From Rhizobium sp. 2MFCol3.1 (GTDB lineage: Bacteria; Pseudomonadota; Alphaproteobacteria; Rhizobiales; Rhizobiaceae), in contig NZ_KB898372.1 in the NCBI RefSeq assembly GCF_000377565.1, positions 53,192 through 117,191 on the forward strand: a stretch of 64,000 nucleotides of DNA, read 5' to 3'. Of this stretch, positions 18,577 through 27,328 are shown one piece after another; the first letter of the stretch is position 1; every line of letters starts with the position of its first letter. Made by a program: the position numbers and the translations under genes. The notes beneath the pieces were generated by a model, which did not search any database, was not told the origin of the DNA, and worked only from the letters and a program-made list of their open reading frames with translations.

Positions 18577-18867
18577 TTGACGATTGATGAATTGATTGAC
18601 CTACAGGAGGCGGGTGGGAGAGCTCGCTTGTTAGGCGTACCGATGCATGGTAATCCCTATGTTCCTCCACAGCAGTTGGCTAAGTCAGGTCCCGATTTGA
18701 TTGGAGACCGCACCATTCAGCACGATGCTTGGAAGTTCGGTTGGGAAATGGAAGATGAAGGCCTGAGAATACAGATCTCACGTCGTTTCAGAGACTTCGA
18801 ACGCTCTCATCCTGTGCAAACGCCACAGCATGGTGACGCAAACTGTCAGCCGATTAGAGCGAGGTAA
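18577..18867 (+). CDS. Small hypothetical protein, possibly Rmf/CrpP-like
   Basis: This frame encodes about 96 residues from a TTG at 18577 (TIDELIDLQEAGGRARLLG) or 110 from a GTG at 18535; neither start is well supported. The pattern EAGGRARLLGVPMHGNPYVPP followed by AWKFGWEMEDE recalls small Rmf/CrpP-fold proteins of alphaproteobacteria. Those have a G-x-A-x-x-x-G segment, an NPY/CPY motif and a later W-x-x-GW. The resemblance is by eye only. Function unknown. Confidence 0.5.
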   Translation: MTIDELIDLQEAGGRARLLGVPMHGNPYVPPQQLAKSGPDLIGDRTIQHDAWKFGWEMEDEGLRIQISRRFRDFERSHPVQTPQHGDANCQPIRAR

Positions 18868-19237
18868 GTCGCTACGTCGTAATCCCTAGTAACGAAGCGA
18901 CCGTCCTTTGCCGCGTTCTAGGCCGTGGAGCGCAATGCGGTGGCGGATGGTTGTCCTCACATGACCCAGCGTCTCCACAGACGTCGAACTCTTGAGCGAC
19001 AACGTTCATGACGTCGCACTCGCGGCGTCAATCTTTCGAAAGCCAGCGACGTTGCACGCGCTCTCCAACACGGCGGAGAACAGTTGTCGATCCTGGTGCT
19101 GAAGGCCCGACAGCGTTCGCGATCGGGTGACCGTTTTGCGAAGCTGCAGACGACTATCAGTAAGCCGTCCGAGCTCGACGAATTGCCTGAAGCACCTTGC
19201 CTGATATCGTGCGGCAGACCTCTCGAAGCTGACTTTG
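18868..19237. other. Intergenic region, nothing recognised
   Basis: This is 370 bp between the small protein gene and the end of the ProP-type transporter. Open frames on both strands lack ribosome binding sites and family signatures. I see no tRNA-like or terminator-like structure with a T run. Confidence 0.4.
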
Positions 19238-20755
19238 TCAATCCAGTTCCGGGTGTTGGCCCACGAGCCTGTCACGCTTTTGCTGAAGAAGTTGCATCTG
19301 CTCTGCCAACTCCGCCATCGCTTCATCGATCTTTTCGACGCTTTCCTCGATGTATAGATAATGCTCCGCAAGAAGCGCTCTTGCCTCTTTGCGGCTGGAA
19401 GCGTTCGGCGTATCTCCATAGAGGGGCCGATTGGCCGTCTCCTTGAGGAAAAAGGTCGTCAGAAGACCCGCGGCTGCAGCAATCATGAGATAGTACGCCG
19501 GCATGTAGATGTTGTCGGTCGCTTCGACCAACCATGCCGCCACGGTGGGTGTGAGGCCGGCGACGATAATCGAAATATTGAATGATATGGCGAGCGCGCT
19601 GTAGCGAATTCGCGCAGGAAACAAAGCGGGCAGAGTTGCGGCCATGATGCCGACAAGGCAATTGAGACCGATGGCGAGGATCAACAGACCGAAAAAGATG
19701 CCGATCGTGTTGCCGCTCGCTATCAGATGAAATGCCGGCAGCGACAAGGCGAGGATGATCAAGCTTCCAACCGCGAGAAACGGCCGACGGCCGATGCGGT
19801 CACTCAAAAACCCGACCAGCGGCTGCACGAACAACATCCCCACCATGACCGCGATGATGATCAAAGCGCCATGGTCCTCCGTGTAGCCGAGGGTTTTCGC
19901 CAGATAGGTCGGCATATAGGTCAAGAGCATGTAGTAGGTGACGTTGGTGACAAGCACCATGCCGATGCATATTGCCAAGGACCTTGGGTGCCTCTGGATG
20001 ATCTCCGCTATCGGGATCATGGGGCGTTCGGACAACGCCTGCTTATCTTCGCTCTCAGTTCGCTTCAGCCGTTCGGTGAAGGCCGGCGTCTCCTCAGCGG
20101 CATGCCGAAGGTAAAGACCGATGAGACCCAATGGAGCTGCGAGAAAGAAGGGCAGCCGCCAACCCCAGGCGAGGAAATTCGCTTCGCTCATTGCCGCGGT
20201 CAGTACGACGACCAGTCCCGCGCCGAGAACAAATCCGGCGATCGATCCGAAATCCAGCCAGCTTCCGAGAAAGCCGCGCCTGCGATCAGGCGAATATTCC
20301 GCGACAAATATGGCGGCGCCCGTGTATTCACCGCCAACCGAGAACCCTTGGACGAGCTTGCACACAAGCAGCAGGATAGGCGCCCACAGGCCGATCATGG
20401 CATAGCTTGGTATCAGGCCGATACAGAACGTGCTGACCGCCATGATGACGATCGTCAGCGAAAGGACCTTTTGTCGGCCGAACTTGTCACCCATCGAGCC
20501 GAAGAATACGCCACCCAATGGCCGCACGAGAAATGGCACGGAGAAGGTTGCGAGTGCGGCGACAGTCTGAACCGCTGGTGAAGCTTCGGGAAAGAATACC
20601 TTGCCAACCGTGGCTGCGACGAACCCATAGACGCCAAAATCGAACCATTCCATCGCGTTGCCGAGGGCGGCCGCGGTGATCGCCCTCTTTAACTTGGAAT
20701 CCTCGATGACAGTGACGTCGTTCAGTGTCAGCGTGTTGGTTTGCGTATCGCTCAC
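19238..20755 (-). CDS. proP: ProP-type MFS transporter (metabolite:H+ symporter)
   Basis: This 505-residue, 12-helix major facilitator belongs to the metabolite:H+ symporter group. Signatures are ALGNAMEWFDFGVYGF near residue 30, the loop GSMGDKFGRQKVL near 85 and GFSVGGEYTGAAIFVAEY near 137. The length and the C-terminal hydrophilic heptad-rich tail (EESVEKIDEAMAELAEQMQL, about 465-500) match the osmosensory proline/betaine transporter ProP, whose coiled coil tunes osmotic activation. The start is GTG at 20755. It is isolated in a 1-kb gap and probably imports compatible solutes. Related group members carry other organic acids, so the substrate is a strong guess only. Confidence 0.8.
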   Translation of the reverse strand: MSDTQTNTLTLNDVTVIEDSKLKRAITAAALGNAMEWFDFGVYGFVAATVGKVFFPEASPAVQTVAALATFSVPFLVRPLGGVFFGSMGDKFGRQKVLSLTIVIMAVSTFCIGLIPSYAMIGLWAPILLLVCKLVQGFSVGGEYTGAAIFVAEYSPDRRRGFLGSWLDFGSIAGFVLGAGLVVVLTAAMSEANFLAWGWRLPFFLAAPLGLIGLYLRHAAEETPAFTERLKRTESEDKQALSERPMIPIAEIIQRHPRSLAICIGMVLVTNVTYYMLLTYMPTYLAKTLGYTEDHGALIIIAVMVGMLFVQPLVGFLSDRIGRRPFLAVGSLIILALSLPAFHLIASGNTIGIFFGLLILAIGLNCLVGIMAATLPALFPARIRYSALAISFNISIIVAGLTPTVAAWLVEATDNIYMPAYYLMIAAAAGLLTTFFLKETANRPLYGDTPNASSRKEARALLAEHYLYIEESVEKIDEAMAELAEQMQLLQQKRDRLVGQHPELD

Positions 20756-21773
20756 GATGCCCCCATATGCAAATTCACCTCAACCAGGAGGCTCGATTAG
20801 ATTCCTGAAACGCCTTAACGTTCCAAGCCGATATCTAGGGCTGGTTTTTGCCGCTCCAAGCTGCACGACAAGCTCAGTGAGCGAGGCAATGAGTTCCCGA
20901 TCTCCGCGGGTGTCTCACTCACAGGCTGCCATTGAAGTGTCGACCGAGTGACTTCTAGGCGAGAGCGCGCCCGATCCTGCCGTTGCCGACCTCCGAAGGA
21001 TGTGTTCTCTCGAAGTAAAGATGTTCGATTGATGCGCGCGTCAATGCCGGCAGTTAGAGCTGCCCACTGGCTGCAATCGGTTGAACCACGTGATGAAACA
21101 CTCCATTCCCAGGGCAACCCGGCAAGATGCAGGCGCCTCGAAGTGATCGTCGTTTGTCCCGTCGACGCCACGATCTGCGTTGCGTCTTCATGCCGGCTTT
21201 AAGCACCGATCACGTCTATTGTCGATTGCCTGCCATCAGCTTCTTGTGTCAGTTGAAAAGCTCCCCTTTGACCAATGCCCCTCTCCAGTTCCGATAAACT
21301 TCGGCCATCATCTCCGCAATCCGATTCTCCTGAGGACATACGGAGCGGTCGTCGGCACTCAGTCCGAACCGCCAAAGATCCGGCAGCCGGCTCATATCGA
21401 GTGCGTCGATTGCTTGCGGAAGGTCATTAGGCGCCTGTAGGCAGGTCGAAAGAGCCTCCGCCATCAATGGACCAACCTAGCAAGAGCTTATCCAACACGT
21501 AGACATCCACGCACATCGTTAGTACCAGTCAGGAGAAAGAAGAATGCTTCCTCATCCAACACTCGTCCACGACCATCACGGATAGTTTCGCTTACGCCCT
21601 CCAGGTTGATAATCATGCAACCGACCCGCCGCTTTGGGGCGTGGCGCGCAATGCTTTCGCGAGTAACCGTCTTCGTCATAACCCGGCTTCGCGGTAACGT
21701 TAAGATGGCCGGATTTCGGCCTCAATCTCGGCCGATGAAGCACATCGGGGATTGAGATGGCGAGGATAGGGCA
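20756..21773. other. 1-kb intergenic region with no supported gene
   Basis: I found no confident gene between the transporter and the response regulator. A minus-strand frame at 21249-21464 (about 71 residues, ending IAEMMAEVYRNWRGALVKGELFN minus its last few residues when read by eye as a helix) has a plausible composition but a weak start. The promoters of both divergent units must lie here; I could not place a clear -35/-10 pair. Confidence 0.35.
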
Positions 21774-22430
21774 TTGCGCATAGTTTTGGTCGAAGACAAT
21801 TTCATCCTTGGTTCCTCGCTTAAAAAGGCCCTCGAGAAGCATGCCTATGGCGTTGACTGGTTTCGCGATGCAGAAACCGCGCTCGAGGCCTTGCGCGACA
21901 ACGCCTATGACACCGTCATTCTCGACGTCAATCTGCCGAAGGCCAGCGGTTTCGACGTGGTGAGGGAGCTCAGGCAAAGCGGCAATCAGGTGCCGATCGT
22001 GATGCTGACGGCGCTCGACAGTGTCCGGGATCGCGTGACCGGTCTTGACGAGGGTGCAGACGACTATCTAAGCAAGCCCTTTGATCTCGACGAATTGCTT
22101 GCCCGTGTGCGCGCCTTGCTGCGCCGCCGCCAGGGCCGCAACGAAACCGTTATTCGCTGCGCAGATGTCGAGATTGACCCGGCAGCGATGGTGGCGCGCC
22201 GCAACGGCGTGCAGCTCCACATCCCCGCCAAGGAATTTCATCTCCTCCGGCTGCTGATGGAGCGCAGTGGCCGCTATGTGACGAAAAGCGATATCGAATA
22301 CGCGCTATATGACACGGATGTTTCCGTCGAGAGCAACACGATTGAGGTGACGGTCTATAACCTACGCAAAAAACTCGGTACCGATTTCATCCGATCTATC
22401 CGCGGCGTCGGCTATATGGTCGAGCGCTGA
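21774..22430 (+). CDS. OmpR-family response regulator
   Basis: This 218-residue regulator has an N-terminal receiver domain (residues 1-115) with the acidic pair ED at 7-8, the phosphorylated aspartate in VILDVNLPKASG near 51, the threonine in MLTALDS and the lysine in YLSKPFD near 101. A C-terminal winged-helix domain follows (about 125-218; EFHLLRLLMERSGRYV, YNLRKKLGTDFIRSIRGVGYM). The start is a TTG at 21774 with GAGGATAGGG upstream. The kinase gene follows two bases after its stop. It probably controls the operon starting at 23915, where 11-bp tandem repeats are found. Confidence 0.93.
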   Translation: MRIVLVEDNFILGSSLKKALEKHAYGVDWFRDAETALEALRDNAYDTVILDVNLPKASGFDVVRELRQSGNQVPIVMLTALDSVRDRVTGLDEGADDYLSKPFDLDELLARVRALLRRRQGRNETVIRCADVEIDPAAMVARRNGVQLHIPAKEFHLLRLLMERSGRYVTKSDIEYALYDTDVSVESNTIEVTVYNLRKKLGTDFIRSIRGVGYMVER

Positions 22431-22432
22431 CA

Positions 22433-23803
22433 GTGACACTCAGCCAACGCCTCTTCCTGCGCATCCTGCCGACCCTGATCGTCACGATCGCGATCATCGG
22501 TTTTTTCGCCTATCGCAGCGCGACGCGCGAAATCGACAATATCTATGACGCCCAGCTCATCAACGACGCCAATGTCCTGTGGTCGTTGTTGAAACATCCG
22601 CTGACCCGACCGATGTCGCGGCCCACGGTGCAGGTTCCCGATCTAGACTTCAACATGGACAACCAGCTGGCGCTCAACGAGGATGCCGACGACTACGCCG
22701 ATGCACATTCGTTTCGCGCCTGGAAGGGGGCAGCGCTTGCCTTTGCCAGCAGCAACGCCTTTCCAGCCGAGGTCAAGCGCTTTGCGGCGGGCTTCTCCGA
22801 CGTGACCTTTCACGGCGAGCTCTGGCGGATCTATTCGCTGTCGATCCCTAATACCGAGGTCACGGTCGAAGTCGCCGAAAAGATCAATCTCAGACAAGGT
22901 CTCGTCGAGAATATCCTCCTCAATCTCGCCTTTCCGCTTCTCGTCCTCGTGCCGGTGATCGCACTCATAATCTGGCTTGCGATCAACAACGGCCTTGCCA
23001 ATATCAGAGAACTGGTTTCGCAGATCAGGGCGCGGACGCCGGACGATCTGTCGATGATCGCCACCAGGACCTTGCCGCGGGATCTTACCCCGCTTGTGCA
23101 TTCGCTTAACAATCTCCTGCGCAAGCTCGGCCGGTCGCTGACCATGGAACGGCGTTTCTCAGATCTTGCCGCCCATCAGCTTCGCACGCCGCAGGCGGGC
23201 ATCAAGCTGCTGCTGCAGCTGCTTGACAGGGCCGATACCGACGATGAACGCCGGGCATTGCTGAAAGATCTCGTCATCAGCAACGAGCGCGCCATGCATC
23301 TGATCGAGCAGCTTCTGCGGCTGGCGCGCGTGAGCCATCAGCCGCTGCAGCTGGAACCTCTGGAATTGCAGGAGATCGCAGCCTCGGCAATCTCGGATTT
23401 CGGCGCCATCATCACTAGCCGCAGCTTTGATGTCAGCCTTGAAAGAGGCGACGAGGACGCCATGGTGCTGACCGATGGCGCCCTGCTGCATGTGATGATC
23501 GACAATCTTCTCGACAACGCCATCAAATATTCGCCCGATGCCAGCCGCATCGAAGTGCGGATCGAGCCGAGTGCGCGCGGCTTTCGGCTCTCCATCATGG
23601 ATAGCGGCCCGGGTATTCACGCCGAAAAGCGCGATGCGGCCTTCCAGCGCTTCAATCGGCTGGGCGCGGACAGTGGCGAAGGATCGGGCCTCGGCCTGCC
23701 GATTGTCGCCGATATCGGCAGCCGGCTCGAGATCGGGATCAAGCTCGGCATACCGGCCTGGGGATATGGACTACGGGTCGATCTGGATATTCCGGCCGCG
23801 TAA
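22433..23803 (+). CDS. Sensor histidine kinase
   Basis: This 456-residue inner-membrane kinase has an N-terminal membrane helix (LFLRILPTLIVTIAIIGFF). A periplasmic domain of about 135 residues follows, then a second helix (LAFPLLVLVPVIALIIWLAI), a HAMP-like linker, a HisKA domain with the phospho-acceptor in AAHQLRTPQAG and an ATPase domain. The ATPase keeps the N box (HVMIDNLLDNAIKYS), SIMDSGPGI and GEGSGLGLPIV. The start is GTG, directly after the regulator gene. It resembles TctE/QseC-type kinases. Its signal is unknown; the acidic periplasmic segment DNQLALNEDADDYADAHS may bind a cation or amine (guess). Confidence 0.92.
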   Translation: MTLSQRLFLRILPTLIVTIAIIGFFAYRSATREIDNIYDAQLINDANVLWSLLKHPLTRPMSRPTVQVPDLDFNMDNQLALNEDADDYADAHSFRAWKGAALAFASSNAFPAEVKRFAAGFSDVTFHGELWRIYSLSIPNTEVTVEVAEKINLRQGLVENILLNLAFPLLVLVPVIALIIWLAINNGLANIRELVSQIRARTPDDLSMIATRTLPRDLTPLVHSLNNLLRKLGRSLTMERRFSDLAAHQLRTPQAGIKLLLQLLDRADTDDERRALLKDLVISNERAMHLIEQLLRLARVSHQPLQLEPLELQEIAASAISDFGAIITSRSFDVSLERGDEDAMVLTDGALLHVMIDNLLDNAIKYSPDASRIEVRIEPSARGFRLSIMDSGPGIHAEKRDAAFQRFNRLGADSGEGSGLGLPIVADIGSRLEIGIKLGIPAWGYGLRVDLDIPAA

Positions 23804-23832
23804 GATCGTATCGGCCGCGATTTTCGCGCGAA

Positions 23833-23865
23833 TTCAGTTTCGCTTCATCTTCGCCTCATCCTGCT
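23833..23865 (+). promoter_or_regulatory. Three tandem 11-bp repeats, probable response-regulator site
   Basis: Three adjacent 11-mers read TTCAGTTTCGC, TTCATCTTCGC and CTCATCCTGCT. Viewed in another register, TTCGCTTCATC and TTCGCCTCATC at 23839-23860 differ by one base. Direct repeats at one-helix-turn spacing are the typical binding form of OmpR/PmrA-type regulators. The site lies between the kinase gene and the first gene of the metabolic operon, 50 bp before its start. Binding by the neighbouring regulator is inferred. Confidence 0.6.
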
Positions 23866-23914
23866 TTCAGTTCGCAACGCTAGAGCCTTCGTCATATTCT
23901 TGACGGAGCATGCG

Positions 23915-24598
23915 ATGCAGGTGTTTTGCGATTTCGATGGGACAATATCGAAAAGGGACGTGACCGATCTCGTTCTTGAGCGATTTGCTCCTCCAGAATG
24001 GCACGAGATCGAGGATCAGTGGACAAAGGGCAAGATCACCTCGGCGCAGTGCATGCAGCGCCAGGTACGGCTGATCAGGGCCACAGGTGAAGAGCTCGAT
24101 GCGTTTCTCGACATGGTCGAGATCGACGACAGCTTCATCGCCTTCAAGGCTTTCTGCGACAGCAAGGGGCTGAACCTCACCGTCGTCAGCGATGGCGTCG
24201 ATCATTTCATAGAGCGCGTGCTTGCCAGGCTTGGGCTTTCAGGCATTCCGGTCGTCGCAAACAAACTCGTCATTGATCCTGCAAAGGACGATGCGTGCTT
24301 CGACCTCGACTTCCCTTTCATCAATGCCGCCTGCGCCGCCGGCTCCGGCGTGTGCAAATGCAATGTCGTCGCCCCATCCGGTGACGATATCTATGTCGGC
24401 GACGGCCGCAGCGATTTCTGCGTCTCCAATGAGGCGGTAACGGTCTTCGCCAAGGCGAAGCTGGCCGACTACTGCCATCAACGCCGCATTCCCTTCATCC
24501 CCTATGGCAGCTTTGCCGATGTCCAGGCCGCTGTCGCAGGCATCCTTTCCAGCCCGCCCCGGCAGCCATTTGCGCTTTCCGTGGCAAAATCTGCGTAA
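23915..24598 (+). CDS. MtnX-like HAD phosphatase
   Basis: This 227-residue enzyme belongs to the haloacid dehalogenase superfamily, IB subgroup. The nucleophile motif CDFDGTISKRDV is at residues 4-15, motif II is in VVSDGVDHFI near 93, and the acidic motif IV is GDGRSDFCVS near 166. Relatives dephosphorylate small phosphate esters such as phosphoserine or methylthiopentulose phosphates. I choose the ATG at 23915 because GGAG lies at the right distance; a TTG at 23900 is the alternative. It is the first gene of an eight-gene unit and the next gene starts 12 bases after its stop. Confidence 0.85.
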   Translation: MQVFCDFDGTISKRDVTDLVLERFAPPEWHEIEDQWTKGKITSAQCMQRQVRLIRATGEELDAFLDMVEIDDSFIAFKAFCDSKGLNLTVVSDGVDHFIERVLARLGLSGIPVVANKLVIDPAKDDACFDLDFPFINAACAAGSGVCKCNVVAPSGDDIYVGDGRSDFCVSNEAVTVFAKAKLADYCHQRRIPFIPYGSFADVQAAVAGILSSPPRQPFALSVAKSA

Positions 24599-24610
24599 GA
24601 AGAGGACTTC

Positions 24611-26023
24611 ATGCGTTCCAATCTGAAACTGGCCGACAGCACCGAGACAGTGCTGTCAGAAGATGAACTGCGTCTGCTCGAAGAGACCTATTGCTCTCAT
24701 GGCGATACGGTCCACTATTCGGAGAAGCCGAAATTCTTCGAATCCTGCGAGGGTTCATTTGTCTACGACGCGGCAGAAACGCCGTTTCTGGATCTGCAGA
24801 TGTGGTACTCGGCCGTCAATTTCGGCTACCGCAACGAGCGTCTGAACAATATCGCCCATCGGCAGCTCGATCGCCTGCCGCAGGTCGCATCGCAATATCT
24901 GCATCGCGAGAAAGTCGAACTGGCGACGCTGATCGCCAGGGATGCCGAGCAGAAATTCGGCATGAAGGGTCGCGTGCACTTCAATGTCGGCGGCTCACAG
25001 GCCGTTGAGGATTCGCTGAAGATCGTCCGCAATTATAGCGGCGGCAAGAGCCTGATGTTCGCCTTCGAGGGCGGCTATCACGGACGCACGCTCGGCGCCA
25101 CCTCAATCACCTCGAGCTATCGCTATCGCCGGCGGTACGGCCATTTCGGTGAGCGCGCGCAGTTCATCGAGTTTCCCTATCACTTCCGCGGCCCGAAGGG
25201 CATGTCGAAGGAGGAGTACGGACATTATTGCGTGCAGAAATTCGCCCGGCTGTTCGAGAGCGAATATAACGGCGTCTGGGACCCGAAAGCCGGAAAATCC
25301 GAATTTGCGGCCTTCTATGTCGAGCCGATCCAAGGCACCGGCGGCTATGTCATTCCGCCGATGAACTTTTTCACCGAGCTGAAGAAAGTTCTCGACGATC
25401 ACGGCATTCTGCTCGTCGTTGACGAGATTCAGATGGGCGTCTATCGCACGGGCAAACTCTGGTCGATCGAACATTTCGGCGTATCGCCCGACGTGCTTGT
25501 CTTCGGCAAGGCGATCACCAACGGCCTCAACCCGCTTTCCGGCATCTGGGCCAAGGAAGAGGTGATCAACCCGACGATCTTCCCACCGGGCTCAACGCAT
25601 TCGACCTTTGCGAGCAACCCGATGGGAACTTCGGTTGCGCTCGAAACCCTGAAAATGGTTTCCGAAAACGACTTCGGCGCCAGCGTCATGGCCAAGGGCG
25701 CGCATTTCCTGGAAGGTCTTAGAGACCTGCAGGCGCAGCATGCCATCGTCGGTGAAGTCGATGGTCTCGGCCTCGCGCTTCGCATGGAAATCTGCAGGCC
25801 CGATGGCTTTACCCCCGACAAGGCGACGCTAGACTGGATGTGCGACGAGGGCATGAAGGGTGATCTTGTCGTCAACGGCACAAAATACGGGCTGGTGCTC
25901 GATGTCGGCGGCTACCACAAGAATGTCATCACCTTCGCCCCGAACCTCATGATCAGCAATGACGAGATCGAACTTGCTATTTCGCTTCTCGGCCAGTTGC
26001 TGACCCGCGCGGAACGGAGATAG
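24611..26023 (+). CDS. Class III PLP-dependent aminotransferase
   Basis: This 470-residue fold-type I aminotransferase belongs to the acetylornithine/4-aminobutyrate/ornithine group. Seen are the phosphate-binding region NVGGSQAVEDSLKIVRNYSG near 126, FEGGYHGRTLGATS near 150, the PLP-ring aspartate in LLVVDEIQMGVYRTGK near 270 and the Schiff-base lysine in VFGKAITNG near 300. It would move an amino group between an omega-amine or amino acid and a keto or aldehyde acceptor. An AGAGGA ribosome binding site precedes the ATG. In this operon it sits just before an arginase-family gene, which suggests it handles a basic amino acid or amine. Confidence 0.9.
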   Translation: MRSNLKLADSTETVLSEDELRLLEETYCSHGDTVHYSEKPKFFESCEGSFVYDAAETPFLDLQMWYSAVNFGYRNERLNNIAHRQLDRLPQVASQYLHREKVELATLIARDAEQKFGMKGRVHFNVGGSQAVEDSLKIVRNYSGGKSLMFAFEGGYHGRTLGATSITSSYRYRRRYGHFGERAQFIEFPYHFRGPKGMSKEEYGHYCVQKFARLFESEYNGVWDPKAGKSEFAAFYVEPIQGTGGYVIPPMNFFTELKKVLDDHGILLVVDEIQMGVYRTGKLWSIEHFGVSPDVLVFGKAITNGLNPLSGIWAKEEVINPTIFPPGSTHSTFASNPMGTSVALETLKMVSENDFGASVMAKGAHFLEGLRDLQAQHAIVGEVDGLGLALRMEICRPDGFTPDKATLDWMCDEGMKGDLVVNGTKYGLVLDVGGYHKNVITFAPNLMISNDEIELAISLLGQLLTRAERR

Positions 26024-26027
26024 TCCG

Positions 26028-26981
26028 GTGCAACTCCTTCTTCTTCATCTCGATGATGCGTTGGAGTTGCAACCCGACTTCATGCACTCCTCCATGATGG
26101 CAGGAGCGCAGGAAGTCAGCGACAAGGAAAGCGGGCGCTCAATCCGCCTCTGGGGGCGGAAACAGGCACTAGATTGCCTATGGCGCAATCTTGCAAAGAC
26201 CGCGCCGCTGTCAGCCAAGGGATCGCGGCTTTGCTTCATGGGATCGGGCGATTTTCACCATGTGACGGCTCTATTGCTTCAGCTTGCGCTCGAAGGCTGT
26301 AGCCAGCCGGTAACCGTCATTCACATCGACAATCATCCGGACTGGGTGCATTTCGACAATGGCATGCATTGCGGCTCATGGGTCAACAAGGCGCTGGAAC
26401 AGCCGCTGGTCAAGAAGGTGATCACGCTCGGCGTCTGCAGCCACGACCTCAGGTCGCCGGAGCGCAAGGGCGCCAATCTTTTGCCTTTGGCTGATGGACG
26501 GCTAGAGCTCTATCCTTATGAGCACCCGCCGAGCCGGGTGAAGTCGAGTTACGGTTCGGGCGCGAGCTTCAGCCAGGTCGCCGGCGCCTTGCATTGGCAG
26601 TCGATCTCGGTGCTGGGGGAAAGCAATTTCCTCGATCGCTTGCTCAGCAGGATTGAGACCCAAGCGGTCTACATCACCATCGACAAAGATGTGCTTTCGG
26701 ATGCCGACGCCGTCACCAATTGGGACCAGGGTTCCATGCGGCTACCCTACGTGCTCTGGCTTCTGAGCGAGATCGGCGAGAGACACCGCGTCATCGGCGC
26801 CGATGTGACCGGCGACTATTCGGCGCCGAGTTACGGCGGCGATCTTTACATGCGCGCTATGAAAAAGGCCGAGATTCTCATCGAACAGCCCTATCGGCGC
26901 CGCGACATCGCATCGACGCGCAATATCAACAGCGCCGCCAATCACGCGCTTCTCGAGGTGCTGTCGGAGCTGATGCCGTGA
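26028..26981 (+). CDS. Arginase/ureohydrolase family protein
   Basis: This 317-residue protein has the full set of binuclear-manganese ligands of the ureohydrolase family: GSGDFHHVT (usually GGDHS) near residue 73, HIDNHPDW (D-x-H-x-D) near 100 and TIDKDVLSD (D-x-D) near 223. It should hydrolyse a guanidino or formimino compound to an amine and urea or formamide. Its sequence is not that of standard arginase (GGDHS and DAHAD are altered), so the substrate is open. The start is GTG, four bases after the aminotransferase stop. Its TGA overlaps the ATG of the next gene by one base. Confidence 0.82.
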   Translation: MQLLLLHLDDALELQPDFMHSSMMAGAQEVSDKESGRSIRLWGRKQALDCLWRNLAKTAPLSAKGSRLCFMGSGDFHHVTALLLQLALEGCSQPVTVIHIDNHPDWVHFDNGMHCGSWVNKALEQPLVKKVITLGVCSHDLRSPERKGANLLPLADGRLELYPYEHPPSRVKSSYGSGASFSQVAGALHWQSISVLGESNFLDRLLSRIETQAVYITIDKDVLSDADAVTNWDQGSMRLPYVLWLLSEIGERHRVIGADVTGDYSAPSYGGDLYMRAMKKAEILIEQPYRRRDIASTRNINSAANHALLEVLSELMP

Positions 26982-27328
26982 TGGTTGGGCTGACCGGCTG
27001 GACACTTGCGACGATCATGTTCTGCATCCTGGCGGAAACCGGCCGTGAGCTCTGCTTCAAGCACGGTGCGACGAGCGTCGTTTTCGAGACGCTGCAAAAG
27101 CCGGTCGTCTGGCTCGGCATTGCCTTCTGGGGCGTGGAGCTCGTCACCTGGACGCGTGTACTGGAGGAAGCGGCGCTGTCGGTGGCGTTCCCGCTAATGG
27201 CGCTCAGCTATGCGGTCATCGCCTTTGCCGGCGCGGCCATCTTCAAGGAAACGATCAACTTTCGCCACGCCTTCGGCATCTTTCTGGTGACGCTCGGCGT
27301 GGTCTGTGTCGGAGCGACGGGACTATGA
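26981..27328 (+). CDS. Four-helix EamA/SMR-like transporter subunit
   Basis: This 115-residue membrane protein has four predicted helices, starting MVGLTGWTLATIMFCILAE and including VVWLGIAFWGVELVTWTRVL and EEAALSVAFPLMALSYAVIAF. Size and the PLMALSYAV segment match half-size drug/metabolite transporters such as the ArnE/ArnF pair that flips undecaprenyl-phosphate-aminoarabinose. A second protein of the same kind ends the operon (30155-30520), so the two may form a heterodimer. Its ATG overlaps the arginase stop (TGATG) and its stop overlaps the desaturase start (ATGA). Confidence 0.8.
   Translation: MVGLTGWTLATIMFCILAETGRELCFKHGATSVVFETLQKPVVWLGIAFWGVELVTWTRVLEEAALSVAFPLMALSYAVIAFAGAAIFKETINFRHAFGIFLVTLGVVCVGATGL

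Noticed and set aside
18957..19241. Arg/Ser-rich minus-strand frame beyond the ProP stop
   Set aside because: No ribosome binding site or family signature; typical of GC-rich shadow frames.
21249..21467. 72-residue minus-strand frame
   Set aside because: Plausible composition but a poor start and no recognised family; not listed as a gene.
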